6,050 nucleotides of DNA from Methanomicrobiales archaeon (GTDB lineage: Archaea; Halobacteriota; Methanomicrobia; Methanomicrobiales; Methanospirillaceae). Position 1 is the first letter of the stretch. Each line of letters starts with the position of its first letter. The position numbers and the translations under genes are program-made. The notes under the pieces were generated by a model. It saw nothing but the letters and a program-made list of their open reading frames with translations. It had not been told where the DNA came from and made no database searches. The DNA lies in contig JALHCK010000029.1 of NCBI GenBank assembly GCA_022841205.1, forward strand, positions 1-6,050, written 5' to 3'. Shown here piece after piece: positions 1 to 6,050 of this stretch.

Positions 1-1
1 T

Positions 2-1246
2 GCGGACATCGCGAGCGCCACCAGCAACGGGAATCTTTTTTCGCCACCCTACCTCGTTTATCCGCAAAAACTGCAGTACCAGGGCCAGTGGATTGTGCAC
101 ATCCAGGTGCCAGAAAGCTCGCAGACGCATCAGCTCAGAGGCGTGGTCTACGATCGCGGCGCGGATGGAGACTTCAAGGTCAGCGATCCGGAGGGCATTG
201 CCCGAATCGTCAACCGCAAGCGGATGGTCTACTCCGAGACTCGGACCTACCCGCACCTCACCCTCGATGCCCTGGATGCCGACACCCTCCAGAGAGTGCG
301 CAATCGAATCGGCAGCGTGCAGCCAGGGCACCCTTGGCTCACCCTCGATACCGCGCAATTCCTGCGCAAAGCGGGGCTCCTTGTGCGCGACTCTACAACG
401 GGGCAGGAATCGCTCTGTCTGGCGGCAGTCGTGCTATTCGGCACGGAAGATACGCTGACTCAGCTCATGCCCTACTTCAAGATCGATGCGCTCCTAAGGC
501 GACAGGATGTCGATCGGTACGACGACCGCCTTCTTGTGCGCACCAACATCGTGGAAGCCTACCTTCGGCTCATGGAATTCATCGAGCGCCACCTGCCCGA
601 TCCCTTCTATATGGAGCGCGATGTGCGCATAAGCCTCCGGGACAAAATATTCCGGGAGCTCGTTGCGAACCTGCTCGTTCACAGGGAATATACCAAGGCT
701 GATGTGGCGCGCATCCTCATCTACCAGGATCGCGTGGAATTCTCCAACCCCACCATTCCGCACTGGGGCGGCAACTTCGATCCTGACACCATCGTGCCGT
801 TCCAGAAAAACCCGCTCATCTCGAAAATGTTCCTGCAGCTCGGCTGGGTGGAGGAAATCGGCTCAGGGCTCATGAATGTCAAGAAATATCTGCCGCGCTA
901 CGCGCCACAGGGAAGCTTTACGGTCCGCGAGTCCGACATCTTTTCGGTGACGGTGTACCTTGCACCGGTGCAAGCTACCCAGCAAGTCACCCAGCAAGTC
1001 ACCCAGCAAGTCACCCAGCAAGTCACCTCGGAGGAAACCCAGAGAAGATTTGCAGCAGTCCTTGAATTCTGTGAGATTCCAAGGACAAGAAAAGAAATAC
1101 AAGATATGCTGGGACTCAAAGATAGAGAAAACTTTCGGGTGACTATTTTAACGCCACTCCTGAATTCTGGGCAACTTGAATTACTCTACCCCGACAGACC
1201 AAGAAGTTCGCACCAGAAATATGTTCGAAAGAGGCTCCAGCCATGA
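2..1246 (+). CDS. Schlafen AlbA_2-type ATP-binding protein with GHKL-like ATPase domain and C-terminal winged helix (5' partial)
   Basis: The frame is open from base 2, so the first ATG (95) is internal and the true start is outside the window; 414 residues are visible. Order of domains: the end of an AlbA_2 (Schlafen-like) domain up to about base 230, with PPY, a HIQVPESS strand and VVYDRG; a middle domain to about base 500; then an HATPase_c_4-like domain. This last has the helix FRELVANLLVHREY (650-691) with the N-box-like Glu at 656 and Asn at 668, YQDRVEFSNP, KNPLISKMFLQLGWVEEIGSG, and the GSG turn at 860-868. A four-copy TQQV linker (977-1024) leads to a winged helix with PRTRKEIQDMLGLKDRENFR, a module shared with RecG-like and Fic proteins. 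Family members are usually annotated as putative transcriptional regulators, but the biochemical role is unproven; nucleic-acid binding controlled by ATP is an inference. The stop overlaps the next gene's ATG (ATGA), implying coupled translation with the helicase. The family call is firm, the function is not. Confidence 0.88.
   Translation, partial: ADIASATSNGNLFSPPYLVYPQKLQYQGQWIVHIQVPESSQTHQLRGVVYDRGADGDFKVSDPEGIARIVNRKRMVYSETRTYPHLTLDALDADTLQRVRNRIGSVQPGHPWLTLDTAQFLRKAGLLVRDSTTGQESLCLAAVVLFGTEDTLTQLMPYFKIDALLRRQDVDRYDDRLLVRTNIVEAYLRLMEFIERHLPDPFYMERDVRISLRDKIFRELVANLLVHREYTKADVARILIYQDRVEFSNPTIPHWGGNFDPDTIVPFQKNPLISKMFLQLGWVEEIGSGLMNVKKYLPRYAPQGSFTVRESDIFSVTVYLAPVQATQQVTQQVTQQVTQQVTSEETQRRFAAVLEFCEIPRTRKEIQDMLGLKDRENFRVTILTPLLNSGQLELLYPDRPRSSHQKYVRKRLQP
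977..1024 (+). repeat. Perfect 12-bp tandem repeat, four copies, encoding (TQQV)x4
   Basis: The unit ACCCAGCAAGTC occurs four times without mismatch at 977-988, 989-1000, 1001-1012 and 1013-1024. It is in frame and gives Thr-Gln-Gln-Val four times. The next codon is again ACC, after which the repeat breaks. It joins the GHKL-like domain to the winged helix. Because the unit is a multiple of three, changes in copy number would alter linker length without breaking the frame. Confidence 0.95.
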
Positions 1247-3978
1247 TCCAGCGCCATGTCTTCCAGCGCAGCCGAAGTCAGCCAGGCACCCAGTTCCTCG
1301 CCTCGCGGCTTCAAGGCGCGGTGCGCTATGACCGGATTGCCGGCTATTTTGACAGCTCGCTCTTCGAACTGGCGGGTGAAGCCTTCGAACAGGTGCGTGG
1401 GAGCATCCGCATCGTCTGCAATTCCGATATCAGGCAGCAGGACATTGAGGCAGCCTCCGCGGCAGCCCGCGAACAGGCACAACGGCTGTCATTCTTCAAG
1501 CACGATCCAGAAGAGCTGGCCCAAAGCGGCACTGAGCGGCTCGAGCGGCTCGTGCGCCTCCTGCGAGGGGAAGGGCGCGCGCGGCTTGAGGTGCGGGTGC
1601 TCCCCGACGATGTCTTCGGCCTCATCCACGGGAAGGCGGGCGTTATCACCTATGCCGACGGCAGGCGCACGAGCTTTTTAGGCAGTGCCAATGAGACGCT
1701 CGCCGCATGGACACTCAACTACGAACTTATGTGGGAAGACGACAGCCCCGAGGCCTGCGACTGGGTGCAGGCGGAGTTTGATCGCCTTTGGCACCATCCA
1801 CTGGCCATGCCGCTGACCCAGGCGATCGCCAAGGAGGTAGAGCGCCTTGCGCATCGCACGGAAGTAGCGATCGACGAGTGGCGAGAAAAGCCAGAAGCCG
1901 CTTCTGTCGCGATTGAATCGCCGGTGTATCGAGAGCAATTTGGACTCTGGCCGCACCAGCAGTACTTTGTGAGCCTTGCCTGGCGCGCGCATCAGGCACA
2001 CGGAGCGCGTTTTATCCTGGCAGACCAGGTCGGGCTCGGCAAAACCGTGCAGCTCGGCATGGTCGCTCAGCTCATTGCGCTCACTTCCGACAAGCCGGTG
2101 CTGGCGATTCTGCCCAAAACGCTGATGGAACAGTGGCAGGTGGAACTGTGGGACCTTTTGCAGGTGCCCAGCGCGCGCTGGAACGGCTCATCCTGGGTCG
2201 ATGAGACAGGCTTTGTGTACCCGGCAGCGACAAGCGAACCGCTCCTCGCATGCCCGCGGAAAATTGGCCTTGTGTCTCAAGGGCTAGTGGTGCACAGTCC
2301 TGAATCGCTGCACTGCCTCCTTGAGCGCGACTGGTCCTGCGTCGTTGTGGACGAAGCCCACCGGGCACGACGGCGCAAGCTCCCCGCGCCGGATGAATAC
2401 GGGCCTGCCATCCGCAATCCCGACACTGAATGCAACAGGCTCTATGCCTTCCTGTACAAGCTCGCCTCCCGCACCGAGAGTATGCTGTTTGCCACCGCCA
2501 CACCGGTGCAGCTCCATCCCATCGAGGCATGGGACCTGCTTTTCTTGCTGAGCCAGAATAATCCGCATGTGCTCGGCGAGATTGGCAGCATCTGGCTCAA
2601 TCCCGAACAGGCGATCCCGGCCATGCTGGGGATACGGGAACCGCCTCAGGAGGCGTCAGAAGTATGGCCATGGGTAAAGAATCCCTTCCCGCCCTCATGG
2701 GAAAGCCCCCATGCGAAGGCGCTTCGGATGGATACCCAGATGACGGAACATGATGCAGTCTGCAAGGCTTCGTTCCATGAATTGCGGCCCGCTTCACGAA
2801 CTCGGGCAGTGAGCCTGTGCACGGTGTTCTTCGACCAACACCTCCCCTTTGTGCGCAGTATCGTACGCCGCACCAGAAGCTACCTCGAGTCGACCATCAA
2901 CCCCGATACGCACGAGCCCTATCTTACGCCGATCGGTGTAGAGCTCTTTGGTGAAGATGACCCCATTCCCCTTACTGGCTACATGGCAGACGCCTACGAG
3001 GAAGCCGAGCACTTCTGCCAGGCCCTCTCTCGGCGCATTCGAGCTGCGGGCTTTTTGAAAACGCTCCTATTGCGGCGCATCGGCAGCTCGATCGAAGCTG
3101 GCAGACGGACCGTCGATGCCATGCTTGCGAAAACGCTTGGCCAGGTAGCGGAAGATGATGAAGATCAGGAGGGCGTACAGGATGCGGATGCGCAGGCAGA
3201 TACCCTGTCTGAGCTCTATCCCTTTACGCATGAAGAGCAGGAAATCCTCGTGCGTTGCGCCAAGCTCCTCGATACGGCTACGGAAGAAGACCCCAAATGG
3301 GACGTCGTGCTGCATTACCTGAAGGATGAGGGCTGGGGACAGGAAGGCTGCGTGGTCTTCTCGCAGTACTACGACACGGCCTCCTGGGTAGCCAAGAAAA
3401 TCGCCACCGCGTTCCCGGGCCAGCCCATCGGGCTCTACGCAGGCTCGGGCAAATCCATGCTGCTTCAGGATGGACGTGAGCTGCGCAAGGAGCGTGAAGA
3501 GCTTAAGCAGATGGTCGGGCGCCACGAGCTGACCATCCTCATCGGCACGGACGCCGCGAGCGAGGGCCTCAACCTGCAGGCGCTGGGAACACTCATCAAC
3601 ATCGACCTGCCATGGAACCCTACCAAGCTTGAGCAACGCAAGGGGCGCATCCAGCGGATAGGACAGAAGCGGGCATCGGTGAAGATACTCAATCTGCGGT
3701 ACAAGGACTCGGTTGAGGACCGCGTGCACCAAGTGCTTGCTGGCCGACTGCAGGAAATCTACCGGCTCTTCGGTCAGATTCCCGACGTGCTGGAAGACGT
3801 CTGGATCGATGTCGCCCTCGGCGAAGTCGAAAAAGCCCGCCAGGAGCTCGACCGCCTGCCGGTGCGCAATCCCTTCGACGAACGCTACGGTACACTGCAG
3901 CGCGTCACCGATTGGGAAACTTGCTCCCAGGTGCTCAACCGGCATGAGAAGCTGGAGCTGCTAAAGAAGGGGTGGTAG
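1243..3978 (+). CDS. PLD-like nuclease / SNF2-family helicase fusion, putative anti-phage protein
   Basis: 911 residues, complete. The ATG overlaps the upstream stop, and an AGAGG lies 8 bases ahead as ribosome binding site. Residues 1-190 form a phospholipase-D-like domain: YDRIAGYFDSSLFELAG, then H129-x-K131 and GSANET (147-152). This is one HKD half-site, so an active enzyme would be expected to dimerise. Residues 240-850 form an SF2 SNF2/RapA-type motor: motif I DQVGLGKT (261-268, Lys267), motif II DEAH (370-373), motif III FATATP (416-421), motif V GTDAASEGLNLQ (768-779) and motif VI QRKGRIQRIGQ (798-808). A long, partly acidic insertion (about 480-720) lies between the two RecA lobes. 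SNF2 proteins use ATP to translocate on double-stranded DNA; with a PLD domain this suggests DNA cleavage linked to translocation. SNF2 and PLD proteins occur in DISARM and Dpd defence systems, but I cannot assign this protein to either. Domains are certain; the defence role is inferred. Confidence 0.93.
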   Translation: MIQRHVFQRSRSQPGTQFLASRLQGAVRYDRIAGYFDSSLFELAGEAFEQVRGSIRIVCNSDIRQQDIEAASAAAREQAQRLSFFKHDPEELAQSGTERLERLVRLLRGEGRARLEVRVLPDDVFGLIHGKAGVITYADGRRTSFLGSANETLAAWTLNYELMWEDDSPEACDWVQAEFDRLWHHPLAMPLTQAIAKEVERLAHRTEVAIDEWREKPEAASVAIESPVYREQFGLWPHQQYFVSLAWRAHQAHGARFILADQVGLGKTVQLGMVAQLIALTSDKPVLAILPKTLMEQWQVELWDLLQVPSARWNGSSWVDETGFVYPAATSEPLLACPRKIGLVSQGLVVHSPESLHCLLERDWSCVVVDEAHRARRRKLPAPDEYGPAIRNPDTECNRLYAFLYKLASRTESMLFATATPVQLHPIEAWDLLFLLSQNNPHVLGEIGSIWLNPEQAIPAMLGIREPPQEASEVWPWVKNPFPPSWESPHAKALRMDTQMTEHDAVCKASFHELRPASRTRAVSLCTVFFDQHLPFVRSIVRRTRSYLESTINPDTHEPYLTPIGVELFGEDDPIPLTGYMADAYEEAEHFCQALSRRIRAAGFLKTLLLRRIGSSIEAGRRTVDAMLAKTLGQVAEDDEDQEGVQDADAQADTLSELYPFTHEEQEILVRCAKLLDTATEEDPKWDVVLHYLKDEGWGQEGCVVFSQYYDTASWVAKKIATAFPGQPIGLYAGSGKSMLLQDGRELRKEREELKQMVGRHELTILIGTDAASEGLNLQALGTLINIDLPWNPTKLEQRKGRIQRIGQKRASVKILNLRYKDSVEDRVHQVLAGRLQEIYRLFGQIPDVLEDVWIDVALGEVEKARQELDRLPVRNPFDERYGTLQRVTDWETCSQVLNRHEKLELLKKGW

Positions 3979-4202
3979 GGTGCTATCATCCTAGTCCCTG
4001 CGATACCGCAACTCATTATCCTCGCGGTCACCTCGGCCTTTCTCGCGCTGGCGGTGGCGATCCGGTTCGGGCCGTTCTGATGGCGAAGGTGGAGCAGACT
4101 CTTCGCAGATCTTCGCGGTACCGAAGCGGGGTTTTTCGGCATTGCAGCATGGAATGAGGGTAACGTATAATCTGAAATAAGAAAGACTTGCAACATGGGA
4201 GG
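3979..4202. other. Intergenic segment without a supported gene
   Basis: Between the helicase stop and the IS-B remnant I see no convincing gene. The + frame continuing past the helicase stop reads a hydrophobic stretch (about 4006-4077, IPQLIILAVTSAFLALAVAI) ending at TGA 4078, but it has no ATG, GTG or TTG start. A 61-codon frame from the ATG at 3972 has atypical composition and no recognisable domain. The minus-strand frame is only read-through from the IS-B orfA. A small hairpin followed by a T run lies at 4111-4136. The segment may be ordinary intergenic DNA or flank left by an IS-associated deletion. Confidence 0.5.
4111..4136 (+). terminator. Weak candidate Rho-independent terminator after the helicase operon
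   Basis: A 5-bp stem CTTCG (4111-4115) / CGAAG (4122-4126) around a 6-base loop is followed after five bases by five Ts (4132-4136). Stem and T tract are short and separated, and it lies about 130 bases after the stop codon, so this is only a candidate. Confidence 0.2.
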
Positions 4203-4475
4203 AATTCGGAGATATTCCAGCTCTTTTCGCGGATCTTGAAATGCTGGAGGTTCGTGGAGGTGTAAACAGGCTTCCTTTGTTTCTTTTGATGGCCGAATAA
4301 ATCCAGGAGGGTCTCCACAGTTCTTGATCCAACAAAGGATCAGCTGGTGCTTAATGCCATAGGTTCGCTCCAGACCGCGGATGCCATCTACGCCATCGAA
4401 ATAATCCTTGAGTACCTTCATCTTGAGTTCCAGAGGATACTTCATGGGCCTCCTCTCGATCTTACGGTACTTCAT
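4203..4475 (-). pseudogene. IS150-like transposase OrfA, 3'-truncated
   Basis: From the ATG at 4475 the product begins MKYRKIERRPMKYPLELKMK and continues KVLKDYFDGVDGIRGLERTYGI, then HQLILCWIKN. This is a helix-turn-helix DNA-binding domain of the IS3/IS150 OrfA type, which recognises the element's ends. It continues to RKELEYLRI, where a leucine-zipper region of the form ENxYLK would be expected; instead the frame runs into unrelated sequence to a stop near 3885. The start is ambiguous. ATG 4475 has GAGGGGG six bases upstream. ATG 4445 gives the more typical MKYPLELK start and follows an AGGAGG, but with only three bases of spacing. With no OrfB present, no active transposase can be made from this copy. 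Confidence 0.75.
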
Positions 4476-4516
4476 TCTATACCCCCTCTTGTGTCCACTT
4501 GCAGGGGGTCAGTTCA
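4203..4516 (-). mobile_element. IS-B: left-end remnant of an IS3-family (IS150-like) insertion sequence
   Basis: Read on the minus strand, the element starts at 4516 with TGAACTGACCCCCTGCAAG, followed by TGGACAC. This resembles the IS150-type terminal repeat (TG start, CTG-ACCC block, then TGGAC). It is followed by an orfA start 41 bases in. Similarity to an IS150-type OrfA stops near 4203, in the middle of the leucine-zipper lead-in, and no orfB or right terminal repeat is found. Only about 310 bases of what should be a roughly 1.2-1.5 kb element remain. The inner boundary at 4203 is judged from where the protein stops looking like OrfA, so it could be off by several bases. It abuts IS-A at 4516/4517. 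Confidence 0.75.
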
Positions 4517-4769
4517 GGCGAAAACCGGCAAATGTAAATCGGCATTGACAATTTGCTTTCGCGTAACGCCCATGTAACCAACTTCCCTGGCGATTCTCCT
4601 GTAACCGTAGAATGGCTTTTCTTTCAGAACCTCAAGAATCGCTTCTAAAATGGCCAATTCTGGATCTTCAGGAACCTCCTTAGGCTCGTAGTAGTAGGAT
4701 GATCTACTGATCCCCAGAATCCTGTATTGCTTGCGCTATTGAGAGCTCAGGATGATCGGCTTCTACCAT
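4514..4769 (-). pseudogene. IS3-family transposase OrfB (IS-A), frameshifted and truncated
   Basis: OrfB starts at the ATG at 4769 (MVEADHPELSI), in the -1 frame relative to orfA. One extra base near 4736 shifts the frame: without it the reading is LSI-RKQYRILGISRSSYYYEP, the typical OrfB N-terminus. As written, the original frame stops at 4706-4704 (GDQ-stop). The restored frame continues through EVPEDPELAILEAILEVL, KEKPFYGYRRIAREVGYMGV and TRKQIVN. It then jumps to ADLHLPVFA and a TGA at 4516-4514 formed by the first bases of IS-B. The jump skips the whole catalytic rve (DDE) domain, about 200 residues, so this is an internal deletion joined to the element's right end. No transposase activity is possible. 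Confidence 0.85.
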
Positions 4770-5062
4770 TTCGGATCTGTCCCGTACAGTTGTTTGTATT
4801 TTTTTAGAAACTCGTTCTCAACCTGAAGTTGGCCTATTTGCTTAAATAGCTCACCCTTCTGCCGCTCCGCCTCTTCTGAGGCCTTATCCTTCCCTTCTTT
4901 TTCAAAGAGCATCGATGCATGCTCCAGAAGCTGCCTTTTCCAGAGCGCGATCATATTCGGATGAACCGAATAGGTAATTGCCAATTCCTGTAATGTCTTG
5001 TCGCCCTTGAGGGCTTCCACGGCTACCTTGGCCTTGAATTCTTTGTCGTACCGCTTTCTCAT
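4763..5062 (-). CDS. IS3-family transposase OrfA (IS-A)
   Basis: 99 residues from the ATG at 5062, chosen over the upstream ATG at 5104 because an AAGGAG sits six bases before it and because MRKRYDKEFKAKVAVEALKG is the usual family start. The N-terminal half is a helix-turn-helix (TLQELAITYSVHPNMIALWK). The C-terminal half is a charged coiled coil with a leucine-zipper tail (LFKQIGQLQVENEFLKK) used for multimerisation. OrfA binds the inverted repeats; the catalytic DDE domain belongs to OrfB. The end of the gene carries an A7 run and overlaps orfB by seven bases, the standard arrangement for making an OrfAB fusion by -1 frameshifting. OrfA itself is intact, but without a functional OrfB it could at most bind DNA or repress related copies. 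Confidence 0.9.
   Translation of the reverse strand: MRKRYDKEFKAKVAVEALKGDKTLQELAITYSVHPNMIALWKRQLLEHASMLFEKEGKDKASEEAERQKGELFKQIGQLQVENEFLKKYKQLYGTDPKW
4799..4805 (-). promoter_or_regulatory. Programmed -1 ribosomal frameshift site (A AAA AAA) in IS-A
   Basis: Minus-strand codons 86-88 of orfA read CTA AAA AAA, giving the in-frame slippery heptamer A AAA AAA. Slipping back one base passes into KKIQTTVRDRSEMVEADHPE, which runs without a stop into the orfB frame. This matches the IS3-family mechanism for producing the OrfAB transposase. I did not identify a downstream stimulatory stem-loop. Confidence 0.75.
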
Positions 5063-5150
5063 AGCTAACTCCTTCTTTCCATTCTGCAAGGAGGAGCGGT
5101 CCACCTTATGATCTCTCTATTCCTGTCCAGTTTTCGCGGCTCATTATACT

Positions 5151-6050
5151 GTGGCTATCAAACGAAAATTTCGCCATATCGAAAAAATTAATAAAATTAT
5201 ACGCCGCTGCGGTAAATCGGTGCTTTTACAGCTTGTTCAGGATGAGCTCCGCCAGCAGGGTGTCGGACCGGAGCGCATCCTCGCCCTGAATTTTGAATCC
5301 GCTGCCGATAGCCGGATCCGCAGTACTGCGTCCGTTCTCGAAGCGGTCCATGAGCAGCAACAACGGTGTGGTCCGGGACGGCTCTATCTTTTTTTTGACG
5401 AAATCCAGGAACTCTCAGGCTGGGAAACCCTCGTCAATGCGCTGCTCGTGGATACCGATGCCGACATCTACATCACCGGCTCCAATGCCCGCATGCTCTC
5501 CAGTGAATTGGCAACCTATCTGGCTGGACGATATGTGGAAATTCGGGTGTATCCCTTTTCGTTCGCCGAAGTCGTAACGCTCTTGTCCCAGCAGGGCGGC
5601 AGGGAAATCCGGCCGGAAGATGCCTTTAAACTCTACCTCCGCAGGGGCGGTTTTCCCTTCCTGTACAACTATCCTTTCACCGATGCCGACGCAAACCAGT
5701 ATCTGAACGATATCTTTGATTCAACGATTCTTAAAGATATCGCGCAGCGCAACGCCATTCGTGATATCGCCCAGCTCCGCCGCTTAGTGCTGTATTTTAT
5801 CGCGAATATTGGCAACACCTTTTCAGCCACATCCCTGGTGAAATACCTGAAAAACCAGCGCCGCAGCATATCTACCGAAACCATTTACAATTACATCGAG
5901 TATTGCCGCGCCGCCTGTCTTTTGCATCTTGCGCAACGCCAGGACCTGGCGGGGAAAGCCCTGCTGACCACGCAAGAGAAAATATATCTGGTGGATCACG
6001 GCATCCGCGAAGCCATCTACGGCAACAACCAGCGGGACATCAATCAAGTT
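5151..6050 (+). CDS. AAA_14/DUF4143 family ATPase, 3' partial, 5' end possibly damaged
   Basis: The frame runs from a GTG at 5151 (MAIKRKF) to the window edge: 300 residues of a family usually near 400. Visible features are the P-loop end RRCGKSVLLQL (Lys22, Ser23), Walker B YLFFDEIQ (Asp83, Glu84), the sensor-like ITGSNARML (108-116), a conserved Arg127 in LAGRY, VYPFSFAEV, and a DUF4143 C-terminal region from about residue 190 (DSTILKDIAQRNAIRDIAQL, then LVDHGIREAIYGNN). Such ATPases are common in bacteria and archaea, but their cellular role is not established. Oddities: the start has no visible ribosome binding site, because the IS-A terminus lies 7 bases upstream; the segment from KRK to GKS is about ten residues shorter than usual; and the first P-loop glycine is absent (KII-RRCGKS where KIITGIRRCGKS is typical). 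It may be a pseudogene or poorly expressed. The upstream frame is open to 5112 but offers no ATG. Confidence 0.8.
   Translation, partial: MAIKRKFRHIEKINKIIRRCGKSVLLQLVQDELRQQGVGPERILALNFESAADSRIRSTASVLEAVHEQQQRCGPGRLYLFFDEIQELSGWETLVNALLVDTDADIYITGSNARMLSSELATYLAGRYVEIRVYPFSFAEVVTLLSQQGGREIRPEDAFKLYLRRGGFPFLYNYPFTDADANQYLNDIFDSTILKDIAQRNAIRDIAQLRRLVLYFIANIGNTFSATSLVKYLKNQRRSISTETIYNYIEYCRAACLLHLAQRQDLAGKALLTTQEKIYLVDHGIREAIYGNNQRDINQV

Larger units (their letters stand above)
4517..5143 (-). mobile_element. IS-A: internally deleted IS3-family insertion sequence
   Basis: The orfA-proximal end, read on the minus strand from 5143, is TGAGCCGCGAAAACTGGACA, a TGA-start IS3-family end. At the other side, + strand 4517-4530 (GGCGAAAACCGGCA) shares the core GCGAAAAC-GG with it and is probably the opposite inverted repeat. 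Its outermost bases are missing or replaced by the IS-B end. Between the ends lie an intact orfA and a broken orfB, in about 627 bases against the 1.2-1.5 kb usual for the family. The copy cannot move by itself, but its ends might be acted on in trans if the left repeat were complete. No target duplication can be read because IS-B occupies the left flank. The orfA-side end lies 7 bases before the GTG of the AAA ATPase gene. Confidence 0.75.

Noticed and set aside
88..702. 204-codon + frame overlapping the AlbA_2 protein gene
   Set aside because: The composition is rich in Arg, Ala and Pro with no domain, whereas the frame open from base 2 gives recognisable AlbA_2 and GHKL-like motifs.
977..1024. 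CRISPR-like or phase-variable contingency repeat
   Set aside because: There are no spacers, so it is not CRISPR. The unit is a multiple of three, so it cannot switch the gene on and off by frameshifting; it is only a length-variable linker.
3067..3945. 292-codon open frame on the minus strand inside the helicase gene
   Set aside because: It is antisense to the helicase C-terminal lobe, whose motifs V and VI are unmistakable in the + frame. The minus frame shows no domain and is a by-product of GC-rich codon use.
4142..4171. Possible sigma-70 promoter (TTGCAG, 18 bases, TATAAT) on the + strand
   Set aside because: The -10 is perfect but the -35 matches poorly, and no + strand gene lies downstream before the antisense IS genes.
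3885..4202. Continuation of the IS-B orfA frame to a stop near 3885
   Set aside because: After RKELEYLRI the translation no longer resembles any OrfA and runs antisense into the helicase 3' end. It is read-through past the truncation point.
5293..5577. 94-codon + frame inside the AAA_14 ATPase gene
   Set aside because: The other + frame gives Walker B and sensor motifs over the same bases; this one has no family features.

Overview
This is bacterial DNA. The left two thirds is GC-rich and tightly coded, with SD-led starts and an ATGA stop/start overlap. The right third is lower in GC and carries insertion-sequence debris. Nothing in the window fixes the genus. I would say only that it is an accessory, defence-island-like region of a bacterial chromosome or large plasmid.

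Layout. Bases 2-1246 (+) encode the C-terminal 414 residues of a Schlafen AlbA_2-type ATP-binding protein whose 5' end lies outside the window. Bases 1243-3978 (+) encode a complete 911-residue protein with an N-terminal phospholipase-D-like nuclease domain and a SNF2/RapA-type superfamily 2 helicase. The two genes overlap by four bases and are almost certainly co-transcribed. Bases 3979-4202 hold no convincing gene. Bases 4203-5143 hold two decayed IS3-family elements, both on the minus strand and abutting at 4516/4517. The left one (IS-B, IS150-like) keeps one terminal repeat and most of orfA. The right one (IS-A) keeps an intact orfA with an A7 slippery heptamer, and a frameshifted, internally deleted orfB. 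From 5151 to the window end runs an AAA_14/DUF4143 ATPase gene (+). It is incomplete at its 3' end and looks damaged at its 5' end, next to the IS-A terminus.

How the genes may work together. The AlbA_2/GHKL-like protein and the PLD-SNF2 helicase form a two-gene module. A translocase joined to a nuclease, beside a putative nucleic-acid-binding ATPase, is the kind of combination seen in anti-phage systems such as DISARM and Dpd, where SNF2 helicases and PLD proteins also occur. I infer a defence role; it cannot be shown from sequence alone, and further partners such as a methyltransferase could lie upstream. The IS elements separate this module from the ATPase gene and may have removed that gene's ribosome binding site. 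The most notable details are the fused PLD-SNF2 enzyme with its translationally linked partner, a perfect four-copy 12-bp in-frame repeat in the partner's linker, the abutting IS remnants, and an ATPase P-loop that lacks its first glycine.
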